From NCBI GenBank assembly GCA_024653225.1, contig JANLGA010000027.1, forward strand, positions 5,764 through 22,103: a DNA stretch of 16,340 nt. The letters are read 5' to 3'. The stretch's first letter is position 1. Each line of letters opens with the position of its first letter. A program made the position numbers and the translations under genes. The notes beneath the pieces are model-generated. The model did not search any database. It saw nothing but the letters and a program-made list of their open reading frames with translations, and was not told where the DNA came from. This stretch comes from Bacillota bacterium (GTDB lineage: Bacteria; Bacillota; Sulfobacillia; JABLXB01). Positions 7,011 to 14,102 of the stretch are shown in pieces.

Positions 7011-8677
7011 CGGCCCTTTCCCCCTTCACGGTGGGCCTTCCCGACGATCTCCGTCCTCTTCTGCGCCCGGCCGGTCTCGTAGGCGCTCACCCTGTCCCCC
7101 ATCCGCCGTACGTCACCCGGGCGCAGGAAGAGCGGCCTCTTCTTCATCGCCCAAGTGGGGGCGCGCACGACCGTGTCCTTGAGGTCTGACACGGTCAGGG
7201 GAACGAGGGGGGCGAAATAGGGAAACCCGAACGAGTCCAGGCTGCACAGGTGGGTCCCGATCGCGATGAGGCCGACCATGATCCCGAGCAGTCCGAACGC
7301 GGCGGCGAGGAACAACATCGGGAATTTCAGCACCCTGATCGCCACGGCCGCGCTGTAGCTGGGCGAGACGAACGAGGCGACCGTGGTGAGGGCGACCACG
7401 ATGACGGCCAGCGGACCGACGAGGCCGGCCCTTATCGCCGCCTCGCCGAGCACGATCGCACCCACTATCCCGACGGTCGGTCCTATCGGACCCGGCAGCC
7501 TCACGCTCGCCTCGCGCAGCGTCTCCACGGACACTTCGAGGATGAGTACCTCGACGACCGCGTTGAAAGGGACTCCGAATCTCAGCCCGGCGAGCGGCAG
7601 CGCGAGACGGGAGGGGATCATGTCCGGGTGGAAAGAGACCAGGGCCACGTAGAACGCGGGGAGGGTGAGCGACATGAACAGCGAGAAGAGCCGAAGGGTC
7701 CTGATGAAGGTGGAGATGAGCCACCGCTCGTTGTATTCGTCGGGCGCCTGGTAGAACCCCCAGAAGTTCCCTGGCGCCAACAGGACGAACGGGGTGCCGT
7801 CCACGAGGATCGCGACCCTCCCCTCGAGTATGCCGGCCGCCACCCTGTCGCTCCTCTCCGTAGCCTGAAGCTGCGGGAAGGGCGAGAACGGATTGTCTTC
7901 GATAAGCTGCTCCAGGTGACCCGCCGAGAGCACGGCGTCCACGTCTATGGCGCGCAGTCTCGCGAACACCTCGCCGACCAGGGTTTCGTTGGCCAACCCC
8001 TCGATGTACATCACGGCCACGTCGGTCTTTGTCCGCCTGCCGAGCCTCAGCTGTTTCACGCGTAACCTTCGGTCCTTGATCCGCCGTCTCACCAGGGCCG
8101 TGCCGGCCCGCAGCACCTCGTTGAACCCCTCCCGCGCACCTCGGACGGCGGACTCGGTGTTCGGTTCCTGGACAGAGCGGTGTTCCCATGCTTTCGTATT
8201 GATCACGTAGCACACGCTCACGCCGTCTATGAACAAGGCGGTGTCCGAATTCAGGATGCCGTCAATCACTTCTTCCATTTTCGTGGACGGGCGCAATTCG
8301 CCCACTGTCAGGGCGAATTCCTTGATGGTCTCACCGAGACCCGAACCTCGCGGCGGCGCCGGGAACACCCTCTCCGTGAGGAGCATCAGCGACTGCATGA
8401 TGTGCTCGTGAATGGTCTCCTTGTGCACGATCCCGTCGACGAACACGATCGCGGCGCGAATGTGCTGTTCGCACCCTATTGAGATCTCCCTGAAAATCAC
8501 GTCGTCGCTCGGTTCCAGTACGCTCTTCAACAGGGCGAGGTTTCGGTCCAGGTCATCCGAGACGGCGGCCTCCGACAGTCCCTCACCGCCACTCCCGTCG
8601 ACCGCGCGGGAGAACTCCTCTTCCAGCCTCTTTCTCTTCAACTCGAACGGCCTGAGGGGCTTGCGCGGCTTCCTCAT
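7007..8677 (-). CDS. gerKA: GerA-family spore germination protein (receptor A subunit)
   Basis: This 556-residue protein has the GerA layout: a soluble N-terminal region (about 1-320), a membrane region (about 330-490) and a short basic tail. The diagnostic block Q-E-P-N-T-E (170-175) followed by V-R-G-A-R-E-G-F (178-185) is present, as are V-A-V-M-Y-I-E-G-L-A and N-P-F-S-P-F-P-Q. A subunits oligomerise in the spore inner membrane and are thought to form the ion channel of the germinosome. The ATG at 8677 lies four bases after the spoVAE stop; the A-A-G-G-G-G in the end of spoVAE serves as the ribosome site. I use the gerKA name for the family position only; the germinant is unknown. Confidence 0.94.
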   Translation of the reverse strand: MRKPRKPLRPFELKRKRLEEEFSRAVDGSGGEGLSEAAVSDDLDRNLALLKSVLEPSDDVIFREISIGCEQHIRAAIVFVDGIVHKETIHEHIMQSLMLLTERVFPAPPRGSGLGETIKEFALTVGELRPSTKMEEVIDGILNSDTALFIDGVSVCYVINTKAWEHRSVQEPNTESAVRGAREGFNEVLRAGTALVRRRIKDRRLRVKQLRLGRRTKTDVAVMYIEGLANETLVGEVFARLRAIDVDAVLSAGHLEQLIEDNPFSPFPQLQATERSDRVAAGILEGRVAILVDGTPFVLLAPGNFWGFYQAPDEYNERWLISTFIRTLRLFSLFMSLTLPAFYVALVSFHPDMIPSRLALPLAGLRFGVPFNAVVEVLILEVSVETLREASVRLPGPIGPTVGIVGAIVLGEAAIRAGLVGPLAVIVVALTTVASFVSPSYSAAVAIRVLKFPMLFLAAAFGLLGIMVGLIAIGTHLCSLDSFGFPYFAPLVPLTVSDLKDTVVRAPTWAMKKRPLFLRPGDVRRMGDRVSAYETGRAQKRTEIVGKAHREGGKGR

Positions 8678-8681
8678 TCGA

Positions 8682-9032
8682 CTACCCCTTGGGATCGAAC
8701 AGGAGCGCCGCCAGGTACCCCAGGATGATTGCGGCCGAGAGTCCCAGCGATGTCGCCTTGAGGCCGCCGGTGAGGACCCCGATGGGGCCGGACCGCGCCG
8801 CCTCTTCCATCATTCCCTGCACGAGTGCGTGGCCGAACCCGGGCAGCGGGACAGTCGCGCCGGCGCCCCCAATTTCAACTAGTGCCTCGTACACCCCGAG
8901 GCCGCTCAATATGGCCCCGGCGCTGACCGATCCCACCATCACAACGGCCGGGTTGCAGTTCGTCAGGTCAACGATGAGTTGAGCGACGGTACATATTCCC
9001 CCGCCGACCAGGAACGCCGCCAGAAGCCTCAC
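8682..9032 (-). CDS. spoVAE: Stage V sporulation protein AE
   Basis: SpoVAE is part of the SpoVA channel that loads dipicolinic acid into the developing spore and releases it at germination. From the GTG at 9032 the protein has 116 residues, the usual SpoVAE length. It contains the family blocks A-F-L-V-G-G-G-I-C, L-P-G-F-G-H-A-L and G-V-L-T-G-G-L-K-A-T, with several membrane helices. The GTG overlaps the spoVAD stop (GTGA), preserving the normal AD-AE order. The open frame extends to 9113, but the extra residues are arginine-rich and antisense-like, so I reject that start. The upstream partner spoVAD is only half present. Confidence 0.93.
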   Translation of the reverse strand: MRLLAAFLVGGGICTVAQLIVDLTNCNPAVVMVGSVSAGAILSGLGVYEALVEIGGAGATVPLPGFGHALVQGMMEEAARSGPIGVLTGGLKATSLGLSAAIILGYLAALLFDPKG

Positions 9033-9469
9033 TCCATGCCACCCCCGCTTCCGGACTCGTCGGCATCGCGGCGGCGCGCCTCTTGCTCGACGGCGACCGC
9101 GTGCGCGATGCACGGGATGCTCTCGCCCTGTTGCCAGGTGGTGGGACTATGCAGGGCCCCGGTCGCGATCAGCAACACCCTCCTGTACCTCCCTTCCGCG
9201 AGCGCTTTCATCAGCCTGGTACCGAACACCAGCGCCGAACACGCGCACCCGCTGCCACCCGCGTGGACGTCTTGCCCCCTCCTGTAGATGATCAGGCCGC
9301 AGTCCTCGTACCGCCCGGCGAGGTCAATCCCCTCCCGCCTCAACAGCTCCTCGGTCAATGCCTTCCCGACCCCCCCGAGGTCCCCGGTGAAGATGGCATC
9401 ATAGTCCTGCGGGTTCCTGCGGGTGTCCGACAGATGCGCCTTGATCGTATCGGCGGCCGCGGGCACCGT
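9029..9469 (-). pseudogene. spoVAD: Stage V sporulation protein AD, 3' half only (cut by the adjacent island)
   Basis: SpoVAD has a thiolase-like fold and binds dipicolinic acid for uptake into the forespore; the family is about 340 residues long. Here about 146 C-terminal residues remain, with P-A-A-A-D-T-I-K-A-H, Y-D-A-I-F-T-G-D-L-G-G-V-G, Q-D-V-H-A-G-G-S-G-C-A-C-S-A and E-S-I-P-C-I-A-H-A-V clearly recognisable. Homology stops right before P-A-A-A-D (base about 9466). Upstream the frame reads 11 unrelated codons to a TGA at 9500-9502. The N-terminal half is nowhere in the window. A GTG at 9466 would let a truncated protein start, but without a ribosome site and without half the fold. The break coincides with the start of lower-GC DNA carrying a serine recombinase. 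Confidence 0.88.
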
Positions 9470-9546
9470 CGCACAGGTGTTACCATGTCTGACGCACCAT
9501 CAGCGCGTTTACGAAGAGAAATGAGGAGGGATGACCGGTTTCTGAC

Positions 9547-11124
9547 CTAGTTTGAGGAAGCTAGACGAACGCCAAGTTCGAGGGTTTGTTGTTCGGAGTC
9601 CTTGCACGCTATGGGGACAGGTACCCTGATTTCGATGCTCATGTCTGGGTAAGCGTAGGCTCTGATCTTTAACATTCGAAGGATTTCTCGCTTATCCTCG
9701 AATGTAACGTTGTTTAGCCTGGCGCTAAGGCTATGAAGGAATTGGGAGAACGATGGCACCAGGGTGTCGCTGGTCTCGAGGACGGATATCCTACCGCGGA
9801 CATCGTTCAGCTGTCTCATGGCCACCAAAAGGCGGTTCGACAGGGTTTGCATTCGTCTCTTCAATTCGTTGGCCGTCAAGAGCCCTTCTAGGCGAAGGTC
9901 CAGCAATTCATCTTTCTGCCTTCGGAGCCTACTGATTGTCCGCTCCAGAGTCTCAGCGTTTCTCCTCATCTCGTCTACCGCAATTGCAGATCGACTTTCC
10001 GCCGCAATTCGCTTGTACTCGGATTCTAGGACCGCAGGATCTCTGAGATACTCTGCAATCCCGTCCCACACACGGCCGTCCAGCCCCTTCTTGCGCTTGC
10101 CATCCTCAGCCATGAAATAGGGCATGTTGCATTCAGTCTTATGCTTGAGTTTTCCGTAGCACCTGTAGTAGGCGGCACCGTTGTGTATGGTGGAGGACAT
10201 AGGATGCCCGCACACTCCACAATAGAATATCCCTTGGAGCAAGTGCCGGCGTACAGGAACCATGCTCTTTCGGGTGAGCCTTTCGGAGAGTCTTTGTACC
10301 GCCTTTTCCCAGCACGCCCTCGATACTATAGGAGGCACCTGAATGGCAACCCATTCCTCCCTAGGGCGCATCTCTTCATACGACCGGTGGTCACGGTGCA
10401 CGACCCTGTACCGCAGATTGTAGAAGACTCCACAGTATACCTCGTTCTTGAGCATCCTGGTTATGAAGGAGGCCTGCCAGTGCTTGTTCCCGCCTGGTGA
10501 GGGGATCCCCATCATCTCCAGCCGTCTGGCGATGATCACGCTCCCGATATCTTCTTCCAGGGTCCAGGTGTAAATCTGGCGAACGATTTCCGCTTCCTTG
10601 TCGTGGATGACGAGCGCGGGATTCATAGCATCGCCGTTGTATCGATAACCATAAGGAGGTCGGGAACATGTTACCATCTGACCCCTCTTGGCCTTTGCGT
10701 ACTTGCCCAGTATACTTCGTTGACGGATCTTTGCGCGTTCGTATTCGGCAAAAGCCCCTTTGATCTGAAAGAACAAGTTTCCCTCTGGGCCCTCGCCCCT
10801 TTGGGCCACAACAAAGTCAAGCCTGGCGCCCGACGATTCCACTTGGTCGGCAAATACCAACTGGTCCCCGAGGTCTCGAGCCCAGCGATCAACGTCGTAG
10901 CACACCACGAGCTGATACTCACCCTGACGTACTCTCAACAGTATCTCCTGGAGGGAAGGCCTTGTCGGATCCGCCCCGGAGTAGCCTTCGTCTGTGAACA
11001 CGTCAATCTCAGTGGCTCCAAGCTCTGAGGCCTTTTCTTTGCCGAGTCGTATCTGTTCCTGAATAGATATCTCCTTCTCAGCCTGATGCTTCGTTGAGAC
11101 TCGTGCGTAGACCGCGGCTTTCAC
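9547..11124 (-). CDS. Large serine recombinase (site-specific integrase/excisionase, SpoIVCA-like class)
   Basis: The protein has 525 residues. The resolvase domain (1-150) starts with K-A-A-V-Y-A-R-V-S-T, where S10 is the nucleophile. The domain also has the D-E-G-Y-S-G and Y-D-V-D-R-W-A-R-D blocks and E-Y-E-R-A-K-I-R-Q-R near 127-136. A recombinase domain follows (about 155-285), then a zinc ribbon with C302, C305, C322 and C332. A coiled coil lies at about 375-450, the arm that controls integration versus excision. All catalytic and zinc residues are present, so it looks active. The GTG start at 11124 has GGGAGGG about 10 bases upstream. Its 3' end lies about 80 bases from the broken spoVAD. 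Phages, integrative elements and sporulation-gene intervening elements such as skin use this class. Confidence 0.93.
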   Translation of the reverse strand: MKAAVYARVSTKHQAEKEISIQEQIRLGKEKASELGATEIDVFTDEGYSGADPTRPSLQEILLRVRQGEYQLVVCYDVDRWARDLGDQLVFADQVESSGARLDFVVAQRGEGPEGNLFFQIKGAFAEYERAKIRQRSILGKYAKAKRGQMVTCSRPPYGYRYNGDAMNPALVIHDKEAEIVRQIYTWTLEEDIGSVIIARRLEMMGIPSPGGNKHWQASFITRMLKNEVYCGVFYNLRYRVVHRDHRSYEEMRPREEWVAIQVPPIVSRACWEKAVQRLSERLTRKSMVPVRRHLLQGIFYCGVCGHPMSSTIHNGAAYYRCYGKLKHKTECNMPYFMAEDGKRKKGLDGRVWDGIAEYLRDPAVLESEYKRIAAESRSAIAVDEMRRNAETLERTISRLRRQKDELLDLRLEGLLTANELKRRMQTLSNRLLVAMRQLNDVRGRISVLETSDTLVPSFSQFLHSLSARLNNVTFEDKREILRMLKIRAYAYPDMSIEIRVPVPIACKDSEQQTLELGVRLASSN

Positions 11125-11263
11125 TCATGCAATCCCTCCCTTGCAGGTTCACTACAACCCCGCCTCTCTTGGTTATCTGATTAGCCAAGAGATAGTCGAA
11201 TACCTTGTGGAAGTTGTTATCACCCTCGAGGCACGGGGTGGCTATCACCCTAATCCGAGACAC
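11078..11263 (-). CDS. Small uncharacterised protein coupled to the serine recombinase
   Basis: From the GTG at 11263 this frame encodes 61 residues beginning S-R-I-R-V-I-A-T-P-C-L-E-G and including F-H-K-V-F-D-Y-L-L-A-N-Q. A strong ribosome site, AGGAGG at 11277-11272, stands eight bases before the start. The 3' end overlaps the recombinase start by 47 bases in another frame, a layout suggesting translational coupling. I do not recognise the family. Small proteins beside large serine recombinases are sometimes recombination directionality factors, but nothing in this sequence proves it. The alternative is a leader peptide or a spurious frame. The overlap with a good ribosome site is the main reason to keep it. 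Confidence 0.5.
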   Translation of the reverse strand: MSRIRVIATPCLEGDNNFHKVFDYLLANQITKRGGVVVNLQGRDCMSESRGLRTSLNEASG

Positions 11264-11272
11264 ACCGAACAC

Positions 11273-11886
11273 CTCCTCGTCTCTCGAGCAATACCATGCC
11301 CAAAAAAGGCACGATTAACCGTCCTGCAGTATAACCTTGTGATCAGGGAAACACAGCGAAGTAGATATTCAGGGGCAACCCGGAAGGCATGCCGGGAACA
11401 AGAACACACGCAACTGACGGCTATGTGAGCCCATTGGTACTGGTGTCAGTCAGCGTTGCCTGGTCGTGCACCGCTCTGCTGATCTGTCGTGGGGTGCTTG
11501 GCGAACGTCTTCCACGTTCGCTCTGCGCTTGTCAGCGCGCCGTCCATTTCTAGACCCTCTGCCCTGTCGGCACCAGGCAGAATGGCCGTCAGGTCCCCAG
11601 ACGATCATCTCTCTGCGGTCTCAATGCGACGGAAGGCTGTCCGATACTTATCGTCGTAGACTCGGAGCGAATGGCTGTCTTAGAGTCCTCACGGCTCCGT
11701 GTCCAGAGGGCTTGCTGCAGGCTCGCGACGATGGCGCTTCGGGAGCTGTTCTGCTGGAGCAGTTTGACCCGGATCTCGTAGACGCGTTCTTGGTTGCCAT
11801 CGGTAACCAAAGGGAGTCCTCGGTAGTCTTCTCTCCCCGAGTATTACCGTCGGGGCCAAGATGAACGGCGCCCTCCAAGTACCACT
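11273..11886. other. Stretch between the recombinases with no convincing gene
   Basis: About 600 bases separate the start region of the serine recombinase from the end of the tyrosine recombinase. Short open frames exist on both strands (for example minus-strand 11589-11810, 73 codons from TTG) but none has a recognisable domain, and their composition gives no clear support. The stretch contains an 8-base palindrome GGCATGCC at 11386-11393 within a wider CCCGG/CCGGG dyad (11379-11396), and a strong hairpin at 11501-11521. I saw no tRNA, CRISPR or terminator. If the island is two elements, their border is probably here. Confidence 0.5.
11501..11521. repeat. Perfect inverted repeat, 8-base arms and 5-base loop
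   Basis: GCGAACGT and ACGTTCGC flank the loop CTTCC. No run of T follows on either strand, so it is not a typical intrinsic terminator. It lies in the gene-poor stretch downstream of the tyrosine recombinase and could be a protein-binding or recombination site. Its function is unknown. Confidence 0.5.
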
Positions 11887-12759
11887 CTACCCAGCCTTAC
11901 GAGAGCCTCCTTCTACAGCCACCTCCATGTCGTCCAGAGTCGGCATCGTGTATACGGCTGTCGTATCGAGGCTCTTGTGACCAAGGAGCTCCTTGACTAC
12001 GACGAGATCCGCGTGATTTTCTCTTAGAAGCCGGGTGGCGAAGGTATGCCGGAGCACATGAGGCGACGCCTGTATCTTGGCTTCCTCGCAATACTTCTGC
12101 ATGATGCGCCACACGCCCGAGGGCGTCAGCGGGCCGCGAGCTCCTAAGAACACAATCTCGTCTTGACCACCAGGACGCACGGAGAGGTAGTCTCGAAGCG
12201 CTTGTCGAGAGACGCTGTTCAATGGAACCTCCCTGTATCGCTCTCCCTTTCCGGAATGAACAACGACCCTTCCTTTGCGTTCAGAAATGAACACATCGCG
12301 GAGAGTGAGCGAGCAGACTTCGGATACTCTAAGCCCAGCAGAGAGCATCAATTCGACAATGGCTATATCCCTGGCGTTGTGGCCTCCGTGGACTGCTCTA
12401 CGAAGCCTGTAGACCTCGTTTGCACCGAGGCTCCTGGGCGGTCTCTTCGCTTCCGTTGGCAGCCTGATCCCCTTTACGGGGTTGTTGGGTAACGAGCCGG
12501 TCTGCACGAGCCATTCGCAGTAATTCGCCAGCGCTCGTATCCGCCGGGACACCGACGCCGGCTTCATCCTCTGCACGGTGTTCAGGTAGGACACGTACTC
12601 ACGCACATCCGCCGCCGTCAGAGACCCCGGCCGCAAGACCGTCCCAGTCGTCTCCTCCAACCACCTCGAGAACAGTCCTAGGTCCGACAGATATCCTCTT
12701 ATTGTGGCGTCGCTCATGCGCCTTGCCTCAAGAGCCGCCGCATATTCGCCCAATTCCAT
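11887..12759 (-). CDS. Tyrosine recombinase (XerC/XerD-like, transposon or integrase type)
   Basis: This 290-residue protein has an N-terminal SAM-like DNA-binding domain (about 1-90) and a C-terminal catalytic domain. All catalytic residues are visible: R144 in G-L-R-V-S-E, K171 in S-G-K-G-E-R, H234 and R237 in H-V-L-R-H-T, H261 in L-L-G-H-K-S, and nucleophile Y270 in T-A-V-Y. The ATG at 12759 follows a GGGAGGA ribosome site. The frame stays open another 53 codons upstream, but those residues show no family similarity. The family cuts and rejoins DNA through a phosphotyrosine link. Its lower GC than the chromosome and its position against a broken comM suggest a mobile-element integrase rather than the housekeeping XerC. 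Confidence 0.88.
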   Translation of the reverse strand: MELGEYAAALEARRMSDATIRGYLSDLGLFSRWLEETTGTVLRPGSLTAADVREYVSYLNTVQRMKPASVSRRIRALANYCEWLVQTGSLPNNPVKGIRLPTEAKRPPRSLGANEVYRLRRAVHGGHNARDIAIVELMLSAGLRVSEVCSLTLRDVFISERKGRVVVHSGKGERYREVPLNSVSRQALRDYLSVRPGGQDEIVFLGARGPLTPSGVWRIMQKYCEEAKIQASPHVLRHTFATRLLRENHADLVVVKELLGHKSLDTTAVYTMPTLDDMEVAVEGGSRKAG

Positions 12760-12869
12760 AATCCTGTCCTCCCTTTCAGGTAAGCCATCGAATCGGCTCT
12801 GTCGCGTTCCCAGACTGTCGCCCCTGATGCGGCGCTCGGCGGTAGGAGTCCATAAGACTAGTGGCCAGC

Positions 12870-13289
12870 CTATCCCCTTGTTGCCTTCTCGGCCTTGTCC
12901 CTGGCCGCCACCGCGCACGGCAGAACCCCTCTTACCGCCATGACCCGCCCGTCAAGCGACAGCTCCCCGAGCAGAAGGTAGTCCCGTACGGTTTCCCCCA
13001 GTGCTACCTGGCCCGAAGCGGCGAGGATGCCGAGGGCGATCGGCAGGTCGAAACCCGAGCCCTCTTTCCGAGTGTTCGCGGGCGCGAGATTCACCGTGAT
13101 ACGGCGGGGCGGGAAATCGTACCCGGAGTTCTTTATGGCCGACCTGACCCTCTCGGTCGCCTCCCGCACCGCAGGGTCCGGCAACCCCACTATCGAGCAG
13201 CAGGGCAGCCCGTTCGAAGCGTCTACCTCCACCCTGACAATGTACCCCTCTATGCCGCGCACCGCGGAGGAGCTCAAAGAAACGATCAC
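12870..13289 (-). pseudogene. comM: YifB/ComM-type Mg-chelatase-like AAA+ protein, 5' fragment
   Basis: ComM/YifB proteins are about 500-residue AAA+ helicases that aid branch migration during natural transformation. The fragment holds only the N-terminal ChlI-like domain, with G-I-E-G-Y-I-V-R-V-E-V-D, N-G-L-P, I-V-G-L-P-D-P-A-V-R-E, S-A-I-K-N-S-G-Y-D-F-P, I-T-V-N-L-A-P-A and F-D-L-P-I-A-L-G-I-L. Similarity ends near base 12885, just after G-V-L-P-C-A-V-A-A-R-D-K, and the frame then closes at 12870. The ATPase core with its Walker motifs is absent from the window. The GTG at 13289 with GGAGGG upstream is the likely start. The cut coincides with the edge of the recombinase island. Confidence 0.88.
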
Positions 13290-13451
13290 CGGTGTGGATT
13301 TCCCTCCATCACCGGCGCCCTGCCGCCATATTATTCCTTGCCCGCCCTGTGGTCTCCTGCCTGACGGCGACTCCGCAGAAAACGGCGGAACCACCCCGAT
13401 CCCCTCGTGCTGCGGCGTTTTCTCGGCCGATGTCCGGCGTCTGCGCCGAAA

Positions 13452-13482
13452 TTGACGGGCCCGAACCGGAAGGTGATATAAT
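13452..13482 (+). promoter_or_regulatory. Candidate sigma-A promoter
   Basis: TTGACG (13452-13457) and TATAAT (13477-13482) are near-perfect -35 and -10 boxes, but the spacer is 19 bases, longer than the optimum of 17. The -10 box abuts the GTG proposed as the start of the next gene, so transcription from it would begin inside that reading frame. Either the promoter or that start codon is wrong, or the gene has been truncated. Confidence 0.35.
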
Positions 13483-13884
13483 GTGCTTGGCGCCACAGCA
13501 GTCGGATTCTACTTCCACGAACCAAATGTCACACCTGCGTTCGTCCCCACACCCGAACTCGAACACAACCAGGCCCTGCTCCGCTTCGTCTTTGCTAAAG
13601 AACTCGGCCACCATTCTACGTCCGTGGGGGACATGCTGTTCCGGTCGCACCGGTCCGACATGGGGCACGTGCTGTTGTCCAAGACCGAGAAGCAGGCGTT
13701 CCGCTGGGCGGCCCAATTGCTGATGCAGCCGATGGAAGCCGTGGCTATTGCTCATGAGGTGGAGACCGTTCACGACCTCGGCGAGCGCTTCGACGTGAGG
13801 CCCGCGTTTGTCAGGGCGGCGTTTCAGTTGCCCGTTTACGCAAGGCTGTTGGACATGCTCAGGGCAAGGCCGCAAGCTTTGTAG
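13483..13884 (+). CDS. ImmA/IrrE-like metallopeptidase-family protein, possibly 5'-truncated
   Basis: This 133-residue frame carries L-R-F-V-F-A-K-E-L-G-H-H-S-T, then S-K-T-E-K-Q-A-F-R-W-A-A-Q-L-L-M, the core of the ImmA/IrrE domain. The final segment E-R-F-D-V-R-P-A-F-V also matches the domain's end. In ImmA proteins the zinc motif HExxH cleaves a phage- or element-encoded repressor. Here its first histidine is lysine (K-E-L-G-H); a phage subgroup has glutamate at that place, so the substitution need not mean inactivity. AAGGTGA sits about seven bases before the GTG start. The usual partner, an Xre-type repressor, is absent. It is divergent from the comM fragment and probably a prophage or element remnant. 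Confidence 0.7.
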   Translation: MLGATAVGFYFHEPNVTPAFVPTPELEHNQALLRFVFAKELGHHSTSVGDMLFRSHRSDMGHVLLSKTEKQAFRWAAQLLMQPMEAVAIAHEVETVHDLGERFDVRPAFVRAAFQLPVYARLLDMLRARPQAL

Positions 13885-13945
13885 CGAAAGACGCACAAGC
13901 GATCAGTGAACGAGACTCGTGCAGTTCGGGCCGGAGTGATTCATT

Positions 13946-14053
13946 GTGGGGTCACAGGTACGAACGAAGGACAGCCAGATGCTTGCGCTGGCCGAGGAAC
14001 AAGGGCGGTCAGGCCCGTGGCAGGTGACCGTCTCTGGGCTTGACCCGGTTTGA
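13946..14053 (+). pseudogene. Possible 5' remnant of a gene cut by the IS3 element
   Basis: A GTG at 13946 with GGAG nine bases upstream opens a 35-codon frame (V-G-S-Q-V-R-T-K-D-S-Q-M-L-A-L-A) that ends inside the left end of the IS3 element. It could be the first residues of an interrupted gene. I do not recognise the family, and it could equally be chance. Confidence 0.22.
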
Positions 14054-14060
14054 CGGACAC
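14041..14060 (+). repeat. Probable left terminal inverted repeat of the IS3 element
   Basis: The sequence begins TGACCCGGTTTGACGG, about 60 bases before orfA, the expected place and style for an IS3-family end. The matching right end is beyond base 16340, so it is unproven. Confidence 0.45.
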
Positions 14061-14102
14061 CCTGATACTTGGGGTATGAACCCAGGAAGGGGATGGTCAC
14101 CG

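Larger units (their letters stand above)
9470..12885. mobile_element. Lower-GC recombinase island between half of spoVAD and half of comM
   Basis: The island contains a large serine recombinase, a small gene coupled to it, about 600 bases without a convincing gene, and a tyrosine recombinase, all on the minus strand. Base composition changes sharply: a 60-base sample at 9661-9720 has 23 G/C, against 40 of 60 at 8701-8760 in the flanking chromosome. The left edge is set by loss of spoVAD homology near 9466-9470, and the right edge by loss of comM homology near 12885. It may be two elements side by side. I could not recognise att sites or terminal repeats, so the edges are good to about 20 bases and the internal border is unknown. 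Confidence 0.7.

Noticed and set aside
11325..11360. A possible promoter for the serine recombinase (TATACT on the minus strand)
   Set aside because: No acceptable -35 box at proper spacing for sigma-A, and no clear sporulation sigma-factor match.
11887..12759. The tyrosine recombinase as the chromosomal XerC that often lies near comM
   Set aside because: dprA, topA and trmFO, normally between comM and xerC, are missing. The gene has lower GC and starts just past a broken comM, which fits a mobile integrase better. Not fully excluded.
9470..12885. A classic skin-like element excised in the mother cell to rebuild spoVAD
   Set aside because: SpoVAD is a forespore product, the 5' half is not in the window, and the far flank is comM, not spoVAD. 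I kept only the weaker claim of a recombinase-associated break.
13377..13423. AGAAAACG and CGTTTTCT inverted pair upstream of the comM fragment, as a possible operator
   Set aside because: The arms are only eight bases and 31 bases apart, with no extension or second copy, so chance is a fair explanation.
13309..13896. A 195-codon minus-strand frame opposite the ImmA-like gene
   Set aside because: The plus strand carries the recognisable ImmA/IrrE motifs. The minus frame has no family features and lacks a convincing start.
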